This document shows, piece after piece, positions 42,798-57,264 of a stretch of 64,000 bases of DNA; position 1 is the first letter of the stretch; each line of letters opens with the position of its first letter. Below the pieces are notes generated by a model. It saw only the letters and a program-made list of their open reading frames with translations. It was not told the DNA's origin and ran no database searches. The translations under genes and the position numbers were made by a program. The stretch is from Rhodospirillales bacterium (GTDB lineage: Bacteria; Pseudomonadota; Alphaproteobacteria; Acetobacterales; Acetobacteraceae), in assembly GCA_025352665.1 (NCBI GenBank), contig JANXSM010000172.1, positions 41,108-105,107 of the forward strand, given 5' to 3'.

Positions 42798-45051
42798 ATT
42801 CACCCCTCCCAAGGCGCCGGCGCATATCCGGCAAGGCTCCAGCATCGGCCAGCCGCTCACTCGCCGTGACGGCTTCCTGAAAGTAACCGGCGCTGCGCGT
42901 TACGCCGCCGACAATCATCCGGCAGGCATGCTGTATGCGGTCATCGCCCACAGCAGCATTGCATGTGGACGCGTCAGCTTTCTCGACGTCGATGCCGCAC
43001 GCGGCCATCCCGGCGTGGTCGATATCATGACGCCGCAGCACAAACCCGAACTGGCGATGGACCCGGACGCGAAGCTTCACCCGTTCATGTTCCGCATGGA
43101 CCTGCTGCAGAACGACCGGGTGCGCTACGCCACCCAGCCGATCGCCGTGGTGATCGCCGAGACGCTGGAGGCTGCCACCGAGGGTGCGCTGCTGCTGGCG
43201 CCGCGCTATGAGATCGAGACAGCCGCGGTGGGTCTGGACGGCGCGGAGAGTTTCGTGCCTCCCGGCGTGGGCGCGGGCAACCCAGCGGCCGCGAGCAAGG
43301 GCGATGTCCAAGCGGGTCTCGCCGGCGCCAGCCTGCGCATCGAGGCGACCTATGAAACGCCGTCGCAATACCACAACGCCATGGAGCCGCACGCGATCGT
43401 GGTGGCTTGGCATGGTGACACGCTCTCAATCGATATGCCCACCCAGGGCTTGGTCATGACGCAGAGCCGGATCGCGGCGATGTTCGGCATTCCGCCGGAA
43501 GATGTGCACATCCGCAGCCCGTTCCTGGGCGGCGGCTTCGGCTCCAAGGGACTTGCCGCCGGGCCCCAGATCCTGGGCGTGATGGCGGCGCGGATGACCG
43601 GACGGCCCATCAAGCTCGTACTGCGTCGCGAACAGATGTACGGCCCGGTCGGCCATCGCGCGGCCACCCGCCAGACGTTACGTCTGGGCGCCGATGGCGA
43701 GGGAAGCCTGACGGCGATCGACCATCACGCCAAAACCACGTCCAGCACCTTCGACGATTTCTTCGAGCCCGCCGCCGATGTCTCCCACACAATGTATGCA
43801 AGCCCGGCGATTGCCACGTCGCATGAAGCAGTCAGGGTCAATACCGGCACGCCGTTGTTCATGCGCGCACCAGGCGAAGCCACCGGCAGCATTGCGCTTG
43901 AGAGTGCCATCGACGAGATGGCGCAGGCCTGCGGCATGGACCCGCTGGCGTTCCGCCTCAAGAACTACGCGGAGGTGGAGCCGATCTCCGGCAAGCCGTT
44001 CTCATCCAAGGCGTTGCGCCAATGTTACGCGCAGGGCGCAGAGCGCTTCGGTTGGGCCACGCGCAAGCTGGAGCCGCGCCAGATGCGCGACGAAGACGGC
44101 ATGCTGGTCGGCTGGGGTGTCGGAACCGCGACCTTCCCGGCGCTGATGTTCCAGGGGCAGGCCCGCGCCGTGCTGCGTGCTGATGGCAGCGGCGTGATGG
44201 AAACCGGCGCGCATGACATGGGGCAGGGCGCCTGGACCGCGCTCGCGCAGATCGCGGCCGATGGCCTGGGCCTTGAGATCGACCAGGTCGAGTTCCGCTC
44301 TGGCACGTCCGACCTGCCGGACGCAGGTATTGCCGGTGGGTCCGCGCATACCGCCACCGCCGGCATCGCGATCCATGGCGCTGGCGCGGATGTGATCGCC
44401 AAGCTCGCCGACCTCGCCACCGGCGACGAGCGTTCGCCGCTGTTCGGGGCGGGCAATACCGGCGTGCTGGCCCGCGCGGGGCGGCTGTTCCGCCGCGATG
44501 ACGAAAGCCGCAGCGAAACCTATGGCGACATTCTGGTCCGCGCCGGTCTCGCCGAAATCGAAGGCCGCGGCAGCAGCGCGCCAGACCCGGCGGCGCTGTC
44601 GGCCTATGCCATGCACGCGCATGGAGCGGTGTTCGCCGAGGTGAAGGTTGATCCCGACCTCGGGCAGATCCGCGTGACGCGGCTGATCGGCGCGTTCGCG
44701 GCAGGCACGATCATCAACCCGCATCTGGTGCGTAGCCAGTATTACGGCGGCATGATCTGGGGGATGTCCTTCGCCTTGCACGAGCATGCGATTATCGACC
44801 CTCGCTCGGGACGGGTGATGAACCCCAACCTCGGCGAATACCATATCCCCGTGAACGCCGACGTGCCCTCGATCGAAGCTATCCTGGTCGAGGAGCGCGA
44901 CCCTTACGTCAACGCGCTCGGGATCAAAGGTGTCGGTGAGATCGGCGTGACCGGCTCGGCCGGTGCCATCGCCAACGCCGTTTGGCACGCGACCGGCGTG
45001 CGGGTCCGCCATTTCCCAATCACCCTAGATCGGCTGATCGAGCGCCGTTAG
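42790..45051 (+). CDS. Molybdenum hydroxylase catalytic subunit (PaoC/XdhB large-subunit type)
   Basis: A 753-residue molybdopterin-cytosine-dinucleotide-binding subunit. The N-terminal ald_Xan_dh part has RRDGFLKVTGAARYAADN. Later motifs include GGGFGSKG, FMRAPGEATGSIALE, and GIKGVGEIGVTGSAGAI with the active-site Glu near the end. Such PaoABC enzymes oxidise aldehydes, others hydroxylate heterocycles; the substrate cannot be read here. The maturation factor (XdhC/PaoD) is not in the window. The start is at 42790, overlapping the FAD-subunit stop. The stop TAG is the first three bases of a repeat copy. Confidence 0.92.
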   Translation: MSEFTPPKAPAHIRQGSSIGQPLTRRDGFLKVTGAARYAADNHPAGMLYAVIAHSSIACGRVSFLDVDAARGHPGVVDIMTPQHKPELAMDPDAKLHPFMFRMDLLQNDRVRYATQPIAVVIAETLEAATEGALLLAPRYEIETAAVGLDGAESFVPPGVGAGNPAAASKGDVQAGLAGASLRIEATYETPSQYHNAMEPHAIVVAWHGDTLSIDMPTQGLVMTQSRIAAMFGIPPEDVHIRSPFLGGGFGSKGLAAGPQILGVMAARMTGRPIKLVLRREQMYGPVGHRAATRQTLRLGADGEGSLTAIDHHAKTTSSTFDDFFEPAADVSHTMYASPAIATSHEAVRVNTGTPLFMRAPGEATGSIALESAIDEMAQACGMDPLAFRLKNYAEVEPISGKPFSSKALRQCYAQGAERFGWATRKLEPRQMRDEDGMLVGWGVGTATFPALMFQGQARAVLRADGSGVMETGAHDMGQGAWTALAQIAADGLGLEIDQVEFRSGTSDLPDAGIAGGSAHTATAGIAIHGAGADVIAKLADLATGDERSPLFGAGNTGVLARAGRLFRRDDESRSETYGDILVRAGLAEIEGRGSSAPDPAALSAYAMHAHGAVFAEVKVDPDLGQIRVTRLIGAFAAGTIINPHLVRSQYYGGMIWGMSFALHEHAIIDPRSGRVMNPNLGEYHIPVNADVPSIEAILVEERDPYVNALGIKGVGEIGVTGSAGAIANAVWHATGVRVRHFPITLDRLIERR

Positions 45052-45154
45052 AGCGTGATGACCGAAGGTGGAATCACTGGAAGGTCTGAATCACGCGCAA
45101 AAACAAAGAGCTAGAGCGGGATTACGTCGCCTATCAGACGTCATCCCGCTCTAG
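45049..45154. repeat. Intergenic palindromic repeat, copy 5a (tandem pair)
   Basis: A full copy. Half A ends GAATCACGCG; half B stem AGAGCGGGATTACGTC / GACGTCATCCCGCTCT has a single mismatch (T against the G of the other copies). It begins with the TAG stop of the molybdenum hydroxylase gene and joins copy 5b through a shared CTAG. Confidence 0.88.
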
Positions 45155-45257
45155 CGCGTGATGACCGAAGGTGGAATCACCGAAAGGTCTGGATCACGCG
45201 ATAAAATCACAAGTTGGAGTGTGATGACGTCACCTATCCGACGTCATCACACTCCAA
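45151..45257. repeat. Intergenic palindromic repeat, copy 5b, with compensated stem
   Basis: Half A is normal. Half B reads TTGGAGTGTGATGACGT (45214-45230), loop of 10 bases, ACGTCATCACACTCCAA (45241-45257): a perfect 17-bp stem although its sequence differs at several positions from the usual AGAGCGGGATGACGT. Changes on both arms compensate each other. Confidence 0.88.
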
Positions 45258-45393
45258 CCGATTGGAAACTATTGGGCGCTGCCTGACAGGTCCAGGGTTT
45301 CGCCTGAGCCGTGCAACTTCCTATAGCTGGCGGAACGGGGCGGAACCCCACGCCGTCGTTGTTGTTTTGCTGAGGCAGCCGCATAAAGACGTC

Positions 45394-49995
<4,602 letters not shown>

Positions 49996-50058
49996 CTGGT
50001 GTCCGGCCTCTTAAATATGCTTGTGTTTCAGAGCCAGCAGGCCACCGAAAACAAGGGG

Positions 50059-50949
50059 TTAGAAGATAGACGGCAGGTTGCGCGCGAAGAATCCAGGCGG
50101 GTCCTGCTTCGCCTTCGCGGCGGCCACCGAAGCGTCCGGCGCTTCCTTGACCATGCCATCGGCGACCAGCTGGTTGTAGCTGTCCTCATACCACTCGCTG
50201 CCGGGGTAGTTGTGGCCGAGCACCGCCGCGGTGCGGCGCGCCTGTTCGGGAAGGCCGATCAGCAGATAGATTTCGGTCAGCCGGTGCAGCGCCTCAGGCA
50301 CATGGTTGGTGGTCTGGAAATCATCCACCACGCGCTGGAAGCGGCCGATCGCTGCGGTGTACAGCTTCTGCCGCTCGTAATAGCGCCCGATCTCCATCTC
50401 CTTGCCGGCGAGATGGTCGCGGGCAAGGTCGATCTTGAGGCGCGCGTCGCGGCCATAGGAACTGTCGGGGAAGCGGTTCACCACTTCCTGCAGGGCGGCC
50501 AGCGCATCGGCGGTGCCCTTCTGGTCACGCTGCACGTCGGCGATCTGCTCGTAGTAGCAAAGTGAGCGCAGGTAATAGACATAGGCGATGTCGCGATGGG
50601 CGGGGTGCAGCTGGATGAACCGGTCGAGCACGCCGGTCGCGTCCGTGTAGCGGTTCTGCAGATAATACGTGTAGCCCTGCATGAGCTGCGCGTTCACCGC
50701 CCAGCTCGAATATGGGTAGGTCTGTTCCAGCTGGTCGAATTGCTTGACCGCCAGCGGGTAGCGCTTGCTGTTCAGCGCGTCGATGCCGCGGTTGTACAGC
50801 TCCTCGACGGGCACCGAGGCCGGATCCTGGGTGGCGACGTCTTCGGTCGACGAGGACCCGAAGATCGAGCCGATCGTCGAGCAGGCGCCAAGGCTGACGA
50901 TCATCAGCAGCGGAGCCACCAGCCGGAGCATGTTCAAAGCAGTCACCAA
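50059..50949 (-). CDS. bamD: Outer-membrane protein assembly lipoprotein BamD
   Basis: A 296-residue lipoprotein. The lipobox SLGAC gives lipidated Cys23. The mature protein consists of TPR-like helical repeats: ELYNRGIDALNSKRYPLAVK, AQLMQGYTYYLQNRYTDAT, and others, as in BamD (ComL), which acts with BamA in barrel insertion. The start could be the Met six codons later. It is followed by recN and ligA; lpxC, its usual upstream neighbour, is not here, and two intergenic repeats lie upstream instead. Confidence 0.92.
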   Translation of the reverse strand: MVTALNMLRLVAPLLMIVSLGACSTIGSIFGSSSTEDVATQDPASVPVEELYNRGIDALNSKRYPLAVKQFDQLEQTYPYSSWAVNAQLMQGYTYYLQNRYTDATGVLDRFIQLHPAHRDIAYVYYLRSLCYYEQIADVQRDQKGTADALAALQEVVNRFPDSSYGRDARLKIDLARDHLAGKEMEIGRYYERQKLYTAAIGRFQRVVDDFQTTNHVPEALHRLTEIYLLIGLPEQARRTAAVLGHNYPGSEWYEDSYNQLVADGMVKEAPDASVAAAKAKQDPPGFFARNLPSIF

Positions 50950-51025
50950 GCGTTCGTGAGACGTCTGTATAGCATGCCAGCAGCCGCGGCGAACCCCCCA
51001 CGCGGTGCCCGGCGCGTCGGGGACC

Positions 51026-51132
51026 CTAGAGCGTGATGACCGAAGGTGGAATCACCGAAAGGTCTGAATCACGCGATAAAACAAAGAGCTAGAGCGGGAT
51101 TGCGTCGCCTATCAGACGTCGTCCCGCTCTAG
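51026..51132. repeat. Intergenic palindromic repeat, copy 6a (tandem pair)
   Basis: A full copy, CTAGAGCGTGATGACC ... GACGTCGTCCCGCTCTAG. It lies between the bamD 5' end and the regulator 3' end, followed head-to-tail by copy 6b sharing CTAG. Confidence 0.88.
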
Positions 51133-51235
51133 AGCGTGATGACCGAAGGTGGAATCACCGAAAGGTCTGAATCACGCGACAAAACAAAGAGCTAGAGCGG
51201 GATTGCGTCGCCTAACAGACGTCATCCCGCTTTAG
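51129..51235. repeat. Intergenic palindromic repeat, copy 6b (tandem pair)
   Basis: A second full copy directly after 6a, nearly identical to it (GATAAAACAAAGAG becomes GACAAAACAAAGAG; loop CCTAACAGAC). Its right end reads GCTTTAG and is followed by AGCAATATTGC, also found in part after the SDR gene at 38547. Confidence 0.88.
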
Positions 51236-51247
51236 AGCAATATTGCC

Positions 51248-52024
51248 CTAGACTGCGAACTCCGCGCCTGCGATGGCGTTGAGCTGGCACGTGTCGAGCA
51301 GTTCGACCTCCGACGGGCCATGCAGCTCGATCAGGCGATCGGCTTTGAGACGGGTCAGCGTGCGGCTGACGGTCTCGATCGTCAGGCCCAGGTAGTCGGC
51401 AATATCGGAGCGGCTCATCGGCAGATGCAGTCTGGTCTCGGTCGGGCCGCATGGGATTGGCGGGGCGGCACGGGCGAGCAGGAACGAGGCCACCCGCTCA
51501 CGCGCGGTCTTGCGGCCGAGCAGCAGCATCTGTTCCTGGGCCGCGGCCAGCTCGCCGGCGGCGACTTCGAGCAGCCGGTGCTCCACCGCCGGAAAATCAT
51601 GCAGCAGGCGCACCATCTTGGGGCGGGGAAAACGGCAGACTTTCATATCGTCCACCGCCTCGGCGCTGAACGAGTAACTGGGCCCCACCGCGAGGCCCAG
51701 GAAATGCCCGGGCCCGGCAAACCCCGTGATCTGCCGGCGCCCATCGGGCAGCAGCTTGAACAGGCGCGCGGTGCCGGAGGTGACGTTGAAGAACTCGATC
51801 GCGGGGTCGTGCTCCTGGATGAACACACGGCCGGGCCGGATGGTGTCGGTGGTCGCAAGATCCACCAGGCGGGCCAGATCCTTGTCCTCGACCGCGTGGC
51901 ACAGGCTCATATGACGTACGCCGCAGCTGCCGCAGGGCTCTGGCACGGGCAGACCCAGCACGATGGGGATCGGGCGTGCTGTCGGCCGCGCGGGATGCTG
52001 GTTCAGCTGATACGTACCGGCCAT
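51248..52024 (-). CDS. Oxygen-sensing Crp/Fnr-family regulator (FnrN/FnrL type)
   Basis: A 258-residue regulator. The N-terminal cluster CGSCGVRHMSLC (Cys31, Cys34, Cys42) plus the later Cys in DDMKVCRF supply the four ligands of an oxygen-labile 4Fe-4S cluster, as in Fnr. A cyclic-nucleotide-like barrel and long dimer helix follow, then the HTH with recognition helix SDIADYLGLTIETVSRTLTR, in which E-x2-SR matches TTGAT-type FNR sites. Start is uncertain (52024 or 52057). A likely FNR box lies about 65-78 bases upstream, suggesting autoregulation. Confidence 0.9.
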   Translation of the reverse strand: MAGTYQLNQHPARPTARPIPIVLGLPVPEPCGSCGVRHMSLCHAVEDKDLARLVDLATTDTIRPGRVFIQEHDPAIEFFNVTSGTARLFKLLPDGRRQITGFAGPGHFLGLAVGPSYSFSAEAVDDMKVCRFPRPKMVRLLHDFPAVEHRLLEVAAGELAAAQEQMLLLGRKTARERVASFLLARAAPPIPCGPTETRLHLPMSRSDIADYLGLTIETVSRTLTRLKADRLIELHGPSEVELLDTCQLNAIAGAEFAV

Positions 52025-52088
52025 AAACGCGTTGTAGCACGCCGAGGGCCTGCGCACAGGTCAATCGTTAGGTGGCGGAGTGGGGAAA

Positions 52089-52102
52089 TTGATCCATCTC
52101 AA
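52089..52102. promoter_or_regulatory. Candidate FNR box (autoregulatory)
   Basis: TTGATCCATCTCAA differs from the FNR consensus TTGAT-N4-ATCAA at one position. It lies upstream of the minus-strand FnrN-type gene and about 78 bases before the plus-strand small gene at 52180, so it could control both. Confidence 0.6.
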
Positions 52103-52179
52103 GGCAGGAAATCCGGCCTGGGCGTTAGGGTGCGGCCTTGCGAACCAGCGGAGTGATCGAGTGAAGAGTGGAGTTTACG

Positions 52180-52419
52180 ATGCCCCGAGCGCCTGGACCG
52201 CGAAAATCAGGTTCCGGATCCCAGGAGACGCCGCCTTCGCCTGAGACCTCTCCCTCCGGCGCTGAGCCGCGCCAGGCAGCATCCGGCCAGGGAAATTCTC
52301 CGGTGGACCTGATGTCGCCCTGTCACCAGAACGCGCTGCGCCTGCTGCTGCAACAGGCCGCCGACCAGCGCACCCTCTCGGCGCAGGCGGCCGCTGCCGC
52401 GCGCATGCGCCGACGCTGA
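52180..52419 (+). CDS. Hypothetical small basic protein (79 aa)
   Basis: A 79-residue Pro/Ser/Gly-rich frame ending in a helical, Gln/Ala/Arg-rich tail (NALRLLLQQAADQ then ARMRRR). GTGGAG lies 7 bases before the ATG at 52180. Codons are GC-rich at third positions. No known family. It shares its upstream region, including the FNR box, with the divergent regulator gene, so it could be oxygen-controlled. A chance frame cannot be excluded. Confidence 0.45.
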   Translation: MPRAPGPRKSGSGSQETPPSPETSPSGAEPRQAASGQGNSPVDLMSPCHQNALRLLLQQAADQRTLSAQAAAAARMRRR

Positions 52420-52457
52420 CGTAAGGGCAGCATGGATTAAGGCTAAATGCGCGCCGA

Positions 52458-55013
52458 TCAGGCGACTGGCAGGTAGAGATGCACCGCCGTCCCCTCGCCA
52501 GGCTCGCTCGCCAGCTCGATCTGGCCTCCGGACTGGCGGGTGAAGCCCATCACCATGCTCAGCCCGAGCCCGGTGCCCTTGCCCACGTTCTTGGTCGAGA
52601 AGAACGGCTCGAACACTTGTTTTTGCAGATGCGCGGGAATACCGGTGCCGCGGTCGATCACCGAAATTCGCACATAGGTGCCGGGGTCGAGGCCGACAAC
52701 CGCGGCCCCGGGCATTTCCACGCTTCGGGTGCGAATGATGATCGGCCCGCCCTCGCGCATGGCGTCGCGGCTGTTCACCAGCAGATTGAGCACGGCGCTT
52801 TCAAACAGCGCGCGGTCGAGCAGGCAGGTCGGCAAATCCGCCTGCAGATCCAGGTCGAGCGGATAGCGTTCGCCCAGCGTGCGGGTGGCCAGCTCGGCGA
52901 TATCGCGCACCAGAGCGTTGACATTGCTGGGGCGTGGATTGAGCGGCTGGCGGCGGGCGAAGGACAGCAGGCTGGAGGTGAGCCTGGCCCCGCTGGCGGC
53001 CGCCTTCATCGCCGGCCGCAGCATTTCCATCACCGGGTGCTCCGCCTCAAGCACATCAGTGGCGATTTCCAGATTGAGCGAGATCACCGTCAACAGGTTG
53101 TTGAAATCATGAGCAAGACCGCCAGTGAGCTGGCCGAGGGCATTGAGCTTCTCGGTCTGCAGCAGCACCGCCTCGGCCTGCTTTCGCTCCGTCACGTCCT
53201 GGGCATATCCTTGCATCGCCACCGACTCGCCCGCCGCGCTGAGCTCATAGCGGCCCTCCCAGCGGCAGTGGCGCACCATGCCGTCAGAATCCAAGGTGCG
53301 GAAATCGAGCTCCAGCGCAGTCGGAGGGCGCGCCTCCTCCAGCGCCTTGCGCGTCTGCTCCCGATCCTCCGGATGCACCAGCGCCAAGGCCTCCTCGACC
53401 GAGATCTCCGGCCGCGTCAGCTGGAGTCCGAACATGCGGCAGGCCTCGGGTGACAGCTCCAGCATCCCGGTCTCAGCCGTCCAGCGCCAAGCGCCCATGC
53501 GGGCAATGCGGTGGGTGGCGAGCAACTGCTCGGTCAGCTCGCGCAGCAGGACGGCAGAGGCCAGCGCCTCGCGCTCGCGCGTGCGCCGCTCGGTCACGTC
53601 GCGCATCACCGCCACCCAGTTGGTCACCTCGCCCGCCGCGTCGCACACCGGCGTGATAGACAATTCCGACCAGTAGCGGGTGCGGTTACGGGTCTGGTTG
53701 AGCAGTTCCACGCGCACCGGCCGTGAATGCTCCAGCGCCTCGCGGACGATCCGCAGCTGCGCCCGGTCGGTCTCTGGCGCCTGCAGCACCCGGGGCGACC
53801 GGCCGATAATGTCCTGCCGCGACCAGCCGGACATGCGGGTGAAACCGTCGTTCACGAAAATGACGCGCGGCCCGGGCAGGTTGATGGGTGCCGCCTCGGT
53901 GATCATCACAGCGTCGTGCGTCGCGGCCAGCGCCGTGTCGAGCAGGGTGAGTCCCTGCTCGGCCAGCTTGCACTCAAGCACCGGCCGGATCACCGGATGC
54001 AGCCGTTCCAGCAGCCGGGCAATGGCATGCGGGTCGGGCAGGGTCTGGTGGAAGCCGAGCACCAGCATGTAGCGGTGGCGGCCGACATGTATCGAGAACG
54101 CCACCGAGCAGGTGATGCCCGCCGCCACCAACCGCGCCGGAATCGCAAACTCGCTGGAAGGGTCCGCCGTCAACAGCCGCGTGCGGGTGGCACCGTCGTG
54201 ATCGAACAGATCGTTGAGCGCCACTTCGCCGCGCGGCAGAGGCATGCCGGCGGACACCGAGCGGTAGCGCGCGGCGTCATGGCCCGGCCCGGCGTGCATG
54301 GCGAGATGGACCACTATGTTGTCCTCCTCGCGCAGTTCCAGCAGGTCGCTGAACGCGGCCCCTGTCGCCAGCACCAGCTGGGCCGTGGTCTTCTCGATCG
54401 CCTCGCGCAGGGTGCGCTTGGCGGTCAGCACCGCCAGGATGTGGTTGATCAAGGCAAGGTCGAGCGCCGATTGCGCATTTTTCTGCTGTTGGCGGCGCAA
54501 CTCCAGTTGCGTCATGACGAGGGCGGCGAGTTCGGTGAGCGTCACCCTGGCATCGGCGTCGAAATCATGACGCGGCTCGGCATCCATGACGCACAACGTG
54601 CCGATCTCAAAACCGTCCGGCGTGGTCAGCGGCGCGCCTGCGTAGAAGCGCAGATGCGGCCGCTCGCCCACCCACCGCTCGCCGGCCAGGCGCGGGTCCG
54701 CCAGCGCGTCCTCGACCAGAATGATGCCGTCCTGCCGCGTGACCAGGCTGCTCGGAGCGAACGCGCGCGGCACGTCGGTGAGGTCCGTTCCGATGCGCGC
54801 CTTGATCCATTGGCGGTCGGCGTCGATGAAGCCGATTGCCGCAATCGGACAGTGTAGCTGGCGGGCGACAAGTTGCACGATCCGGTCGAATGCCGGTTCC
54901 GGCGGCGTGTCGAGAACAGCGTATCGATGCAGCGCCTGCAGCTGCGCAACCACTCCCGCGGTGTTCGGCCCGTCAATCCCCGGTCGATCAGTCCCCAGCA
55001 TATCGTCGATCAT
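52458..55013 (-). CDS. Sensor histidine kinase with GAF-GAF-PAS-PAS input
   Basis: An 851-residue soluble kinase. Order: GAF domain (about 25-175; VLDTPPEPAFDRIVQLVAR start, typical of the kinase GAF), second GAF (about 185-345), PAS (about 350-475, with FVNDGFTRMSGWSRQDIIG and RSPRVLQAPETD), second PAS (about 490-615, RMGAWRWTAETG), HisKA with phospho-His in GLAHDFNNLL (about 630), and HATPase with NLLVNSRDAM, VIDRGTGIP, FEPFFSTK and GLGLSMV. No transmembrane helix, so input is cytosolic. The first PAS resembles LOV domains but has Pro where the flavin-binding Cys would be (GRSPRVLQ against GRNCRFLQ). No response regulator is adjacent. Confidence 0.92.
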   Translation of the reverse strand: MIDDMLGTDRPGIDGPNTAGVVAQLQALHRYAVLDTPPEPAFDRIVQLVARQLHCPIAAIGFIDADRQWIKARIGTDLTDVPRAFAPSSLVTRQDGIILVEDALADPRLAGERWVGERPHLRFYAGAPLTTPDGFEIGTLCVMDAEPRHDFDADARVTLTELAALVMTQLELRRQQQKNAQSALDLALINHILAVLTAKRTLREAIEKTTAQLVLATGAAFSDLLELREEDNIVVHLAMHAGPGHDAARYRSVSAGMPLPRGEVALNDLFDHDGATRTRLLTADPSSEFAIPARLVAAGITCSVAFSIHVGRHRYMLVLGFHQTLPDPHAIARLLERLHPVIRPVLECKLAEQGLTLLDTALAATHDAVMITEAAPINLPGPRVIFVNDGFTRMSGWSRQDIIGRSPRVLQAPETDRAQLRIVREALEHSRPVRVELLNQTRNRTRYWSELSITPVCDAAGEVTNWVAVMRDVTERRTREREALASAVLLRELTEQLLATHRIARMGAWRWTAETGMLELSPEACRMFGLQLTRPEISVEEALALVHPEDREQTRKALEEARPPTALELDFRTLDSDGMVRHCRWEGRYELSAAGESVAMQGYAQDVTERKQAEAVLLQTEKLNALGQLTGGLAHDFNNLLTVISLNLEIATDVLEAEHPVMEMLRPAMKAAASGARLTSSLLSFARRQPLNPRPSNVNALVRDIAELATRTLGERYPLDLDLQADLPTCLLDRALFESAVLNLLVNSRDAMREGGPIIIRTRSVEMPGAAVVGLDPGTYVRISVIDRGTGIPAHLQKQVFEPFFSTKNVGKGTGLGLSMVMGFTRQSGGQIELASEPGEGTAVHLYLPVA

Positions 55014-55143
55014 CAGCGCTTTCCCCGATCGGGCACAAGTTGGTTGACGATTTCGTCAGGACCCATGCGTTTGCAAGGTCCCGTAAGTTGCAATCTGGCA
55101 CCCCGTCCGGGGCAACCGCGCTACAATAACCGTAGCCCAATGT

Positions 55144-55572
55144 TTAGCCCATCTGTGCGGTCCAATCCGCAAGATTATAGTGGTTGCTGACCCGCGTGAT
55201 CCGCCGCTCCGTCAAAACGAAGAACGCGCCGGCTGGCAGCACGTAGCGCTGCCCGCGCGCGGACCGGGTGCCGGCCGGAACGCCGGGGTCCGTTGCCACA
55301 TACACACCCTGCACGGTGAACTCGGCCGCTGCCCGCGTGCCGTCGGCATGGGCCATCACCACCAGGTCCTCCAGCCGTTCGCGGTAACAGCGCGCCATGT
55401 GCGCCATGAAGGCTGCGAACCGCTCGCGCCCAACTTCGCGCCCGCCCTGGCTGATATCGTGGACAACCTCCGCGTCCAGCAGCGCCAGCATGGCCGGGAT
55501 GTCGCCCACGTTGAACGCGGCGTAATAGGCGGTGACAACCGCGATCGCCTGCTCGGCCGAGGATCCTGCCAA
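55144..55572 (-). CDS. SnoaL-like / NTF2-like protein
   Basis: A 142-residue protein with the NTF2 cone fold: helical start AIAVVTAYYAAFNVGDIPAMLALLD, strand EVVHDISQGG, then REVGRERFAAFMAHMARCYRE and beta strands ending ISRVSNHYNLADW-like (ITRVSNHYNLADW). Members are ketosteroid-isomerase-like enzymes, hydroxylases or ligand binders; no catalytic pair is obvious. It starts 3 bases after the zwf stop on the same strand, so they are cotranscribed, though no functional link is known. Confidence 0.8.
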   Translation of the reverse strand: MAGSSAEQAIAVVTAYYAAFNVGDIPAMLALLDAEVVHDISQGGREVGRERFAAFMAHMARCYRERLEDLVVMAHADGTRAAAEFTVQGVYVATDPGVPAGTRSARGQRYVLPAGAFFVLTERRITRVSNHYNLADWTAQMG

Positions 55573-55575
55573 AGT

Positions 55576-57045
<1,470 letters not shown>

Positions 57046-57121
57046 GAACTTCCCTTTTGCAGCTGTCCGACCAACCTAGCCTGTCCACGCCCGCATCGTC
57101 ACGCTCGCGGCCATGGGTGGC

Positions 57122-57210
57122 GGCAAGCGCCGCGATGCCGACCGCAAGCGCCGCGGCGGAGCCGACGCTAAAGTGCCGCGGCGGCCGACGGCAAAGCGCC
57201 GCGGCGGGCT
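57122..57210. repeat. Short GC-rich direct repeats in the zwf/M20 divergent spacer
   Basis: Four imperfect units of about 22-25 bases, each containing AAGCGCCGCGG or a variant (AAGCGCCGCGATG, AAGCGCCGCGGCGG, AAAGTGCCGCGGCGG, AAAGCGCCGCGGCGG). They lie between the divergent zwf and M20 starts and could affect promoter activity or simply be a local expansion. Confidence 0.55.
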
Positions 57211-57264
57211 GGCCACTCGCCATCTTCCGGGTTCATGATGTCGTCATACGACAGGAGCCCCACC

